Source: Alphaproteobacteria bacterium (GTDB taxonomy: Bacteria > Pseudomonadota > Alphaproteobacteria > MPNO01 > UBA830). From it: a DNA stretch of 64,000 nt. Both the position numbers and the translations under genes were made by a program. The notes below the pieces were generated by a model. That model ran no database searches and was not told the origin of the DNA. It worked only from the letters and a program-made list of their open reading frames with translations. Shown here one piece after another: positions 1 to 6,472 of the stretch. The stretch is taken from NCBI GenBank assembly GCA_022822405.1, contig JAJEBT010000149.1:51245-115244 (forward strand). The letters are read 5' to 3'. The stretch's first letter is position 1; the number at the start of each line of letters is the position of its first letter.

Positions 1-639
1 CGCGACGACATCAGGGAGGCCCGGCTTGTTGCCTGTCCGGGCTGTTATCCGACGTCGGCGATCCTACCCTTGGCGCCGCTGCTGGAGGCAGGCGTGATTG
101 ACGTCGACGATGGCATCATCATCGATTCCAAATCCGGCGTCAGCGGCGCCGGGCGCGCGGCGAAGGAGACGAGTCTGTTCGCCGAAGTTGCCGAGGGCAT
201 TCACGCTTATGGCGTCGCGCGGCACCGCCACGCCCCGGAGATCGAACAGGAGTTGTCGGCCGCGGCCGGACATCCGGTAAGCGTCAATTTCACGCCGCAC
301 CTGATCCCGATGAACCGCGGAATCCTGTCGACGATCTATGTCAGGTTGGCCGCGGGCGTCGGCTTCGGGGAGCTCTGCGACGCGCTGGTGCAGGCCTACG
401 CGGAAGAACCGTTCGTGCGCGTCATGCCGGTCGGGGTCGCGCCGGCGAGCCGCCATGTGCGGGGATCCAACTTCGCCCTGATCGGCGCGTTTGCCGACCG
501 CCTGCCAGGCCGTGCGATCCTCGTCTCGGTGCTCGACAATCTGGTCAAGGGCGCTTCCGGACAGGCGCTGCAGAACATGAACCTGATGTTTGGCCTGCCT
601 GAGACCATGGGTCTCGAACAGCAGCCCATGTACCCGTGA
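1..639 (+). CDS. argC: N-acetyl-gamma-glutamyl-phosphate reductase, C-terminal part
   Basis: Third step of arginine biosynthesis: NADPH-dependent reduction of N-acetylglutamyl phosphate to the semialdehyde in the cytoplasm. The frame is open from the first base, so the N-terminal NADP-binding domain lies outside the window. The first visible codons give the active-site segment ACPGCYPTSA with the catalytic Cys. It is followed by the catalytic-domain motifs SGVSGAGR, the His-rich HRHAPEI and FTPHLIPMNRGI, and the C-terminal DNLVKGASGQALQNMN, all characteristic of ArgC. The TGA stop overlaps a GTG in another frame (GTGA), but the next gene has a better start further on. Identification is secure; only the 5' end is missing. 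Confidence 0.96.
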   Translation, partial: RDDIREARLVACPGCYPTSAILPLAPLLEAGVIDVDDGIIIDSKSGVSGAGRAAKETSLFAEVAEGIHAYGVARHRHAPEIEQELSAAAGHPVSVNFTPHLIPMNRGILSTIYVRLAAGVGFGELCDALVQAYAEEPFVRVMPVGVAPASRHVRGSNFALIGAFADRLPGRAILVSVLDNLVKGASGQALQNMNLMFGLPETMGLEQQPMYP

Positions 640-647
640 GCGTCGCG

Positions 648-667
648 CCGCCGCCTCTTGGCGGCGG
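648..667. other. GC-rich hairpin between argC and the next gene
   Basis: Perfect 8-bp inverted repeat CCGCCGCC / GGCGGCGG with a 4-base loop, in the 74-base gap behind argC. There is no T-run after it, so it is not a classical intrinsic terminator. It may slow transcription or protect the 3' end of the argC message. Confidence 0.35.
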
Positions 668-713
668 ACATGCGGGAAGGCGGAGACCCGGCCCGCCAGA
701 TCGAGGAGATGTC

Positions 714-1280
714 ATGACCCAGTACCAGGGAAACGTGCTTCCCTATCTCGAGAAGTACCCGAAGATCGCGGACGACGTCTTCATCGCTCCGGGAGCCTGC
801 ATCATTGGCGATGTCGAGATCGGCGCGGGTTCGTCGATATGGTTCAACACGGTTGTTCGCGGCGACGACTTTCCGATACGCATCGGCGAGCGCGTGAATG
901 TCCAGGACGGAACCATCATCCATGTGCACACGCGCTATCAGGGCACCTTCATCGGCGACGACGTGACGATCGGGCACATGGCGCTGCTCCACGCCTGCAA
1001 CATCGAGAGCGGTGCCTTCGTCGGCATGGGTTCCATAGCACTCGACGGCAGCACCATCGAGTCCGGCGCGATGCTGGCCGCTGGTGCGATGCTGACGCCC
1101 GGAAAGACGGTGAAGAGCGGCGAGTTGTGGGCCGGGCGCCCGGCGCGGTACATGCGTGCGATCACCGAGGAGGAACTCGGCAATTTCGAGTGGTCATTTG
1201 ACTCCTACGCCCAACGGGCGCAGGAATACCGTACGCAGTATGGAGAACTTGCCCGCGGCCGCCGTCAGGCGGCCGAATAG
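714..1280 (+). CDS. Gamma-carbonic anhydrase-like hexapeptide-repeat protein
   Basis: A 188-residue left-handed beta-helix protein of the gamma-carbonic anhydrase/PaaY/CaiE group. Hexapeptide repeats run from about residue 15 to 150 (for example IIGDVEIGAGSSIWFNTVV and VTIGHMALLHACNIESGAFVG). The Arg-Asp pair in VVRGDD and the histidines in IIHVHTR and IGHMALLHA sit where the trimeric enzyme binds zinc or iron. A C-terminal helix follows GRPARYMR. The ATG is chosen because GAGGAG lies six bases upstream; an upstream GTG overlapping the argC stop would add an Arg/Pro/Gly-rich tail not expected in the family. Whether it hydrates CO2 or has another role cannot be told from sequence. Confidence 0.88.
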   Translation: MTQYQGNVLPYLEKYPKIADDVFIAPGACIIGDVEIGAGSSIWFNTVVRGDDFPIRIGERVNVQDGTIIHVHTRYQGTFIGDDVTIGHMALLHACNIESGAFVGMGSIALDGSTIESGAMLAAGAMLTPGKTVKSGELWAGRPARYMRAITEEELGNFEWSFDSYAQRAQEYRTQYGELARGRRQAAE

Positions 1281-1336
1281 GGGCGGTCGCAATCGCGCCC
1301 GCTGGGGCGCCAGGAACCTTTGGGAGAACGCAGACG

Positions 1337-1954
1337 ATGAGCCGGGTACGCGAACTGGGTGATGGCGAAGTTGGCAACTTGGCAGAGTTCTTCGCGCCCG
1401 TGTTGGAGCGGCTGGGATTCGTGCCGAATTCGCAGCGCGTCATGGCTCACAAGCCGGAGCTGCTCGAAGCATTCGCGGCGCTGGCGAAGGCAGTCAACAA
1501 CGAGACGGAACAATCGATTCCGGCATCTCTCAAATACATGATAGCCAATGCCTCGAGCCTTGCGGCAGGCTGCATGTACTGCATCGCCCACACCGGAAGT
1601 GGAACCAGCCGCACCGGGGTCGAGGACGAGAAGATCGCTGCTATCTGGGAGTTCGAGAGCAGCGAACTGTTTTCAGAGGCGGAAAAATCGGCCCTGCGTT
1701 TCGCTCAGGCGGCAGCTTCTGTGCCCAACATGGCAAGTGACGCTGATTTCGCGGACCTTCGCCGACATTTCACTGACTATCAGATCGTCGAGATCGTCGG
1801 CGTGATCTCGCTGTTCGGCTTCCTCAACCGCTGGAACGACACCATGGCGACCACGCTTGAAGATGAACCGACGGAGTTTGCAGAGCGCACGATCAGAGCC
1901 AAGGGCTGGGACGGCGGAAAGCATGTCGACGATCCGCGTCAAGCGGCCGAGTAG
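1337..1954 (+). CDS. Carboxymuconolactone decarboxylase/AhpD-like protein
   Basis: A 205-residue all-helical protein of the CMD/AhpD-like superfamily. The diagnostic redox motif is present as CMYCIAH (CxxC followed by His) around residue 80. In alkylhydroperoxidases of this superfamily this supplies the peroxidatic and resolving cysteines and the proton relay. The later VEIVGVISLFGFLNRWNDT matches the second conserved helix pair. A GGGAG site lies about ten bases upstream of the ATG. It stands alone between the carbonic anhydrase homologue and infA. A role in peroxide or electrophile detoxification is likely, but the physiological reductant and substrate are unknown. Confidence 0.85.
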   Translation: MSRVRELGDGEVGNLAEFFAPVLERLGFVPNSQRVMAHKPELLEAFAALAKAVNNETEQSIPASLKYMIANASSLAAGCMYCIAHTGSGTSRTGVEDEKIAAIWEFESSELFSEAEKSALRFAQAAASVPNMASDADFADLRRHFTDYQIVEIVGVISLFGFLNRWNDTMATTLEDEPTEFAERTIRAKGWDGGKHVDDPRQAAE

Positions 1955-2080
1955 GGAGTTTTTGTAGGGGGATCGTTTCCCCGCCGCGCCGAGATCCGGT
2001 GCAGCAGGGGCGGCAAGGCCGGCGGTCCCTGTCAGTAGTCCAGTCCGGTCTTGCCTGTCCGAAACAACACGGGAAATACG

Positions 2081-2299
2081 ATGCCGAAAGAAGATTTCAT
2101 GGAGTTTTCCGGAATGGTCATGGAGCTGTTGCCCAATGCCATGTTCCGGGTGAAGCTAGATAACGACCACGAAGTGCTGGCCCACACTTCGGGCAAGATG
2201 CGCAAGAACCGCATTCGCGTTCTTGCCGGAGATCGCGTCAATGTCGAGATGACGCCCTACGATCTCACCAAGGGCCGGATCACGTTCCGTTTCAAATAG
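2081..2299 (+). CDS. infA: Translation initiation factor IF-1
   Basis: A 72-residue single OB-fold protein, exactly the family length. It binds the ribosomal A site with IF-2 and IF-3 during initiation. The sequence carries the near-invariant segments [26 protein letters not shown] and the C-terminal [13 protein letters not shown]. The ATG giving MPKEDFMEF is preferred over an in-frame TTG ten codons upstream because it reproduces the universal N-terminus. It leads the infA-maf-rng-yacG block; maf starts four bases after its stop, so the genes are probably co-transcribed. Confidence 0.98.
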   Translation: MPKEDFMEFSGMVMELLPNAMFRVKLDNDHEVLAHTSGKMRKNRIRVLAGDRVNVEMTPYDLTKGRITFRFK

Positions 2300-2303
2300 G
2301 GCA

Positions 2304-2936
2304 ATGGCCGAAGCCCCCGGGCCGCAGCGCCTGGTTCTGGCATCCTCGTCGCCGCGCCGCCATCAGCTTCTGGCCCAGGTCGGGATCGTTCCCGACGCCG
2401 TCATTCCTGCCGAAATAGACGAGACCCCCTGGGAACGGGAACTGCCTGGCCATCTTGCCCGCCGACTGGCCGATGCCAAGGCAGCAACTGTCGGGGCATC
2501 GGCAGGTAGTGCATTCGTGCTTGCCGCGGACACGGTCGTCGCGCTGGGGCGCCGGATCCTGGGAAAGCCGGCCGGCGAAGTGGAGGCGCGGCATTTCCTG
2601 CGCATGCTTTCGGGACGCCGGCACCAGGTCTATGGCGGTGTTGCGGCGATCGCGCCAGACGGCCGCCGCGCCGCTCGTCTGGTGCGGACTGCGGTGAGCT
2701 TCAAGCGCCTCGACATGTCGGAGATCGAGAACTATGTCGCCGGTGGCGAATGGCAGGGCAAGGCCGGGGGCTATTCCATACAGGGCGCAGCGGGGGCATT
2801 CGTGCCGCGCGTCAACGGCTCATATCCGAACGTTGTCGGGCTTCCCCTCTACGAGACGGTGTCCCTGCTGCGAGGACTCGGCTACCGGTCAACGGCCGCA
2901 GCGTCCGACATGGCCGTAAGACAGGCGGATCGCTGA
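2304..2936 (+). CDS. maf: Maf-family nucleotide pyrophosphatase
   Basis: Maf proteins hydrolyse non-canonical or excess nucleoside triphosphates to monophosphates and have been linked to septum formation. The 210-residue product has the N-terminal signature LVLASSSPRRHQLL, the PAEIDETPW loop, AADTVVALGRRILGKP with the catalytic acid, LSGRRHQVYGGV, and GKAGGYSIQGAAGAFV. These cover the ordered active-site motifs of the fold. The layout resembles the dTTP/UTP-preferring branch, but specificity cannot be assigned firmly. It lies four bases after infA, and the rng start codon follows its stop without a spacer. Confidence 0.93.
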   Translation: MAEAPGPQRLVLASSSPRRHQLLAQVGIVPDAVIPAEIDETPWERELPGHLARRLADAKAATVGASAGSAFVLAADTVVALGRRILGKPAGEVEARHFLRMLSGRRHQVYGGVAAIAPDGRRAARLVRTAVSFKRLDMSEIENYVAGGEWQGKAGGYSIQGAAGAFVPRVNGSYPNVVGLPLYETVSLLRGLGYRSTAAASDMAVRQADR

Positions 2937-4379
2937 ATGGCAACCGAGCTCCTTGTCAGCGCGCTGCCGGGAGAGGTGCGCGCTGCCTTGGTCGAAGACG
3001 GCGCGGTGATCGAACTTGCTTTTGAGCGCATTGGCGAGGCGAGCATCGTCGGCAACATCTATCTCGGCCGCATCGAGCGGATGATGCCGGGCGCCGGGGC
3101 GGCGTTCGTGAACATCGGTCTCGCGCGCTCAGGCTTCCTTGTCCTGGGAGACCGGCGGCAGGGCTCCGCAACTCATGCGGACGACGCCGTGGGGACGCTG
3201 CATGAGGGGGCAGCCGTGGTCGTGACAGCGGTCAAGGACTCGGCGGGACGCAAGGGTCCAGAACTCTCGCTGCGCCTGTCGCTGCCAGGGCGCCATCTCG
3301 TCTACCTGCCGCAGGATGGCCGAATCGCGGTCTCGCGCCGAATCGCAGACGAAGACGAGCGTCAGAGATTGCTCGGGCTGGGGACGGAGATCGCAGCGCA
3401 GGAAGAGGGTCTTGTGGTCCGCACGGCAGCTACGGGGGCTTCGCGCGCGGATCTGGAAGCGGATCTGCGGATACTTCGCGAAACCTGGGCCGCGGTCGAG
3501 AAGGCGCAGAGGACGGCTTCGGCGCCGGCGCTGCTTTACGCCGATCTTGATCCGGTGATTCGCATTCTCCGCGATCAGGCGCTCGACCGAATCGACCGTC
3601 TGGTTCTCGACGACCGGGCCGTCGCGGACCGGGCCCGACGGTACTGCGATGCGATGATACCAGGATGGTCCGAACGGGTGAGTCTCCATTCTTCGGACGA
3701 CGACATGTTCGAGGTTCTTGGCATAGAGGCGGAGATCGAGCGCGCCTGCGGCAGGCGCGTGCGAATGCCGTCCGGCGGTGACCTCGTCATCGACTCGATG
3801 GAAGCTTTGACTGCAATCGATGTGAATTCCGGCTCGTTCGAGGCCGGCTCCGATCCGGAACGGACTGCGTTCGAGATCAACCAGGAGGCCGCTGCGGAGG
3901 CGCTTCGCCAGATCCGGCTGCGTAATCTCTCCGGTCTGATCGTCATAGACTTCATCGGCATGGAAGATCCCGGTAACTGGCGCGCGGTTCTTGCCCTGCT
4001 GGAACAGGAGGCCTTGCGGGACCGGACACCCCTCCGCGTCCTGGGGCGGACGCGTGCCGGGTTGGTGGAACTTACCCGCCGCCGCCGCCGCCGTTCCCTG
4101 GCCCAGCTGATGACGGAGGCATGCGCTTCGTGCCGTGGCTCCGGGCGGGCGGTGTCGCCGGATGCCGCCTGTCTCGACATATTGCGGGCGCTGCAGCGTG
4201 AAGGGGCAGCTCTCCCGGCCGGACAGCTGACACTGCATGCGGCGCCCGAGGTTGCTGCCATGCTCGAGGGCCGGTACGCGAGCACGCTGCACGATCTTGA
4301 AGCGCGGATCGCATGTCGCGTCGATGTGCGCGCGGCCGCGGGCTTGGCAAACCAACAGTACGAGATCGTGCCGGGATAA
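2937..4379 (+). CDS. rng: Ribonuclease E/G family endoribonuclease (RNase G type)
   Basis: Single-strand-specific endoribonuclease of rRNA maturation and mRNA decay. The 480-residue length matches RNase G and lacks the long C-terminal scaffold of RNase E. An S1-like region with GNIYLGRIERMMPGAGAAFV spans about residues 38-100. The catalytic DNase-I-like region holds AIDVNSG (D295) and LIVIDF (D338), equivalent to the two magnesium-binding aspartates of E. coli RNase E. The zinc-link CASC is at C396-C399, just after a run of six arginines. Its start abuts the maf stop, and yacG follows 11 bases downstream. Confidence 0.94.
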   Translation: MATELLVSALPGEVRAALVEDGAVIELAFERIGEASIVGNIYLGRIERMMPGAGAAFVNIGLARSGFLVLGDRRQGSATHADDAVGTLHEGAAVVVTAVKDSAGRKGPELSLRLSLPGRHLVYLPQDGRIAVSRRIADEDERQRLLGLGTEIAAQEEGLVVRTAATGASRADLEADLRILRETWAAVEKAQRTASAPALLYADLDPVIRILRDQALDRIDRLVLDDRAVADRARRYCDAMIPGWSERVSLHSSDDDMFEVLGIEAEIERACGRRVRMPSGGDLVIDSMEALTAIDVNSGSFEAGSDPERTAFEINQEAAAEALRQIRLRNLSGLIVIDFIGMEDPGNWRAVLALLEQEALRDRTPLRVLGRTRAGLVELTRRRRRRSLAQLMTEACASCRGSGRAVSPDAACLDILRALQREGAALPAGQLTLHAAPEVAAMLEGRYASTLHDLEARIACRVDVRAAAGLANQQYEIVPG

Positions 4380-4390
4380 AGCGGGGTCGC

Positions 4391-4591
4391 ATGCCGAAAG
4401 CTACCTGTCCCGTCTGCAAGGCGCCGAGGTCACCGAAATATCGTCCGTTCTGCTCGAAACGCTGCGCGGATGTCGATCTCGGACGCTGGTTCAGCGGTGC
4501 CTACGCCATTCCCGCGGAAGAGGAGCCCGGCGAGGAGGATATCACCTCGATTCAGGAGGCCGGGGACGGGCCAGAAGGGAATACGGAATAG
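4391..4591 (+). CDS. yacG: DNA gyrase inhibitor YacG (zinc-finger protein)
   Basis: A 66-residue zinc protein that binds GyrB and blocks gyrase in E. coli. The four cysteines appear as CPVCKAP and CSKRCADVDLGRW, the exact YacG arrangement, followed by the usual acidic low-complexity tail. The ATG giving MPKATCPVC is chosen over upstream in-frame codons because the family begins three to eight residues before the first cysteine. It is the last gene of the infA-maf-rng-yacG block. Confidence 0.93.
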   Translation: MPKATCPVCKAPRSPKYRPFCSKRCADVDLGRWFSGAYAIPAEEEPGEEDITSIQEAGDGPEGNTE

Positions 4592-4955
4592 GGTCGGCCG
4601 GACCCGCCGCACGAAATGCGCCCGCCTGTCCGGCCGGAACTTGTGGCGGCGCAGCTTGGCGTCGTGCAATGGCTTCTTGATCTGAACGAGGATCTGATGC
4701 TGCGTCCTGCACGGGCCGCCATGGCTCCGTCGGCATCATCGGCATGCGAATGGAGCCGCGCGGGAGCGGCGGGTGCGGGCCAGCCCCGCGTGGAAGCCGC
4801 GCGATCAAGGACTGGCGGCCGGTTCGCGATTGACGTTCCCGATCACAGTGGCCGTATCCCCAGTGCTTCGTCGTCGCGCCAATCGCGGGAGCGCTAAGGT
4901 ATGTTCGCCGACGATTGTCGGCCTCTGCCCGACTTCTTTGGCCACCCGCCGCGTT
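4592..4955. other. Gene-free stretch between yacG and vapC
   Basis: No reading frame here resembles a known protein, and no tRNA or familiar RNA fold is apparent. Near position 4908 there is a small perfect hairpin (GCCGAC, 4-base loop, GTCGGC) downstream of vapC, without a T-run. The stretch ends where the convergent vapC gene stops. Confidence 0.5.
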
Positions 4956-5363
4956 CTATGGCCCTGCCTTGCCCAACAACGCCGCGTCTTCAAGTTGGGC
5001 CGTTTGCCGGTCAAATGTATAGAGGACTTCGGCCCCGGACCGTCTTGCAGCGGCCAAAATCATCTGATCTGAAAAGCCGGCACCGCCCTGGCGGTAACGG
5101 AGCGCCGCACGGACGACATCGTCGGCTTCTTCGAAACGGAGTTCAGCGGTTGCGACAAGCTCTTCGAAAACCGTTGCTATCTGGTCGCGGGAGAACCCGT
5201 AGGCGCGATCCAGAACCCATGCGAGTTCGACGGCAACCTCTCGGCACACGAAGCCGGGCCGTTCCGGCGTGAGGTCGGTCAGAAGCGCGCGGGCAGCTTC
5301 CGCCTGCTGTGGATCATCGTCGACCAGATATCGCACCAGAACATTCGTGTCGAGAGCGATCAC
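4956..5363 (-). CDS. vapC: VapC-type PIN-domain ribonuclease toxin
   Basis: A 135-residue PIN-domain endoribonuclease, the toxin of a type II module. The four acidic metal-binding residues are visible: D5 in ALDTNV, E42 in CREVAVELAW, D99 in GFSDQM and D118 in YTFDRQ. Members of this family cleave tRNA or rRNA when freed from the antitoxin. The GTG start overlaps the antitoxin stop as GTGA, which fixes the start and implies translational coupling. Longer in-frame extensions upstream would lie inside the antitoxin gene. The module sits between yacG and tRNA-Phe, suggesting insertion there. Confidence 0.9.
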   Translation of the reverse strand: MIALDTNVLVRYLVDDDPQQAEAARALLTDLTPERPGFVCREVAVELAWVLDRAYGFSRDQIATVFEELVATAELRFEEADDVVRAALRYRQGGAGFSDQMILAAARRSGAEVLYTFDRQTAQLEDAALLGKAGP

Positions 5364-5596
5364 TTTTGGTTTGCCCCGTCCGCGATCGCGCGCTCCATAT
5401 CTGGAAGCGTCACCGGTGCCCCTTCGTGCTTGAACGCTCCGAATAGCCGCGAGAGGGGCCGAACAGGCATCAGCCGTACTTCGTTGTTGTCGAAAATGAC
5501 ATAGCGCAAACGGTCTCCCGGTACGATCCCGAGCGCCTCCCGGACGGGTTTGGGTAGTGTCGTCTGCCCCTTGGACGTGACAGAGGATTCGACCAT
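5360..5596 (-). CDS. vapB: AbrB/VapB-type antitoxin
   Basis: A 78-residue antitoxin with an N-terminal SpoVT/AbrB swapped-hairpin DNA-binding domain. The segment VTSKGQTTLPKPVREALGI followed by PGDRLRYVI is diagnostic. The C-terminal tail (about residues 50-78) would wrap the VapC toxin. The ATG is preferred over a TTG eight codons upstream, which would add residues not seen in AbrB antitoxins. The stop overlaps the vapC start by four bases. A palindrome directly upstream is the probable autoregulatory operator. Confidence 0.88.
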   Translation of the reverse strand: MVESSVTSKGQTTLPKPVREALGIVPGDRLRYVIFDNNEVRLMPVRPLSRLFGAFKHEGAPVTLPDMERAIADGANQK

Positions 5597-5618
5597 CGGA
5601 AAACCCCAAGTTCCTTTC

Positions 5619-5662
5619 AATATCTAAGATTGCCTTGCTTGTATCAAAAAAGCAAGGATATT
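5619..5662 (-). promoter_or_regulatory. Palindromic operator/promoter of vapBC
   Basis: Nested inverted repeat 23 bases upstream of vapB. The outer arms are CAATATC / GATATTG and the inner arms CCTTGCTT / AAGCAAGG, around a short AT-rich loop. On the minus strand the loop supplies TTGATA, with weak -10-like sequences (TAGATA or GATATT) 15-17 bases later, so the repeat would cover the promoter. This is the arrangement expected for autorepression by a VapBC complex. Seen directly: the repeat. Inferred: its role. Confidence 0.55.
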
Positions 5663-6321
5663 GGTGGCTAGCTAACGCTTATGGGCATCACCCGCCACAA
5701 TGGCGCGGTGCGCGCCTGATGGTCCTGTCCGGCCGGCGATTGCGATGCGACAGACCGCCGGGGTCGCCGCATCGGGTGACGATCAGCTTGCGCTTCCTGC
5801 CGGGCCGGGCGTTCGCGCTCTACCAGGCCGTTCGCCAAACCACGTCCGCGCTGATTTCGTTGGAAGACGGGGCATGCCCAGGATCGCGGCTTGCGGGTGT
5901 GCAAGCTACGGCGCACGGGCGGGAATCCGCCGCCGCCAGGCTCCCGGCGGTTGGTGCAGCGAGCTACCCGTGCACAGTTCTATGGAGGCCGTTACCACCT
6001 GCACCCCGCTTGGGGTTCTGAAACCGGACCGAAACTGTTCAATTTTCGTTTGCCACCCGTTTTGTGTCCCGGGCGGCAGCCCTCAGTGAGAAGAAAAGCC
6101 TTCCGATGATTGTGAAACCCTGGGGGCATACGCAGGTGCAGAGCCCCGAGCGCAATGCGCATCTAGTGTTCGGATGCACAATTTAGAAATTTTTTTGGAA
6201 TGATACCTCCAAGACGAAGCGCTTGCCATCGGACCCTCTCGGGTGTATACGGACCGTCTTCGATGCGACCTTGCGTATCGTCGGCGACGACGATTTTCCA
6301 TGCGTCCCGGCGGTACAACCT
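5663..6321. other. Gene-poor stretch before tRNA-Phe with an inverted repeat
   Basis: No frame here looks like a real protein. A perfect 7-bp inverted repeat GCACGGG (5913-5919) / CCCGTGC (5967-5973) encloses a GC-rich segment that itself contains CCGCC/GGCGG arms, so a folded RNA is possible, but it matches no RNA family I recognise. Near 6155-6200 an imperfect hairpin is followed by an A/T tract with seven consecutive T, which could terminate rightward transcription. The tRNA promoter must lie in the last 100 bases; no clear -35/-10 pair is seen. Confidence 0.4.
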
Positions 6322-6397
6322 GCCCAGGTAGCTCAGTTGGTAGAGCATCGCACTGAAAATGCGGGTGTCGGTGGTTCGAATCCGCCCCTGGGCACCA
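6322..6397 (+). tRNA. tRNA-Phe (anticodon GAA), CCA encoded
   Basis: Complete cloverleaf. The acceptor stem GCCCAGG pairs with CCTGGGC, and the D stem is GCTC/GAGC. The anticodon stem TCGCA/TGCGG carries the loop CTGAAAA, placing GAA at positions 34-36. The variable loop is GTGTC, and the T stem GGTGG/CCGCC closes the canonical TTCGAAT loop. The discriminator base is A and CCA is encoded. In many alphaproteobacteria this gene follows yacG closely; here it is 1.7 kb away with vapBC between. Confidence 0.98.
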
Positions 6398-6472
6398 CCC
6401 TTTCCCTGCCATCGGCAACTGGCCCTTGCCGCATGCGGGCCTTCCGCGCCCGAGCATTGCCCGTGCCGTCGG

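Noticed and set aside
3129..4355. 408-codon minus-strand frame opposite rng
   Set aside because: RNase G on the plus strand is certain.
6083..6457. Minus-strand frame containing GADSNHRHPHFQCDALPTEL
   Set aside because: This is the well-known false protein read from the antisense strand of a tRNA; it overlaps tRNA-Phe exactly.
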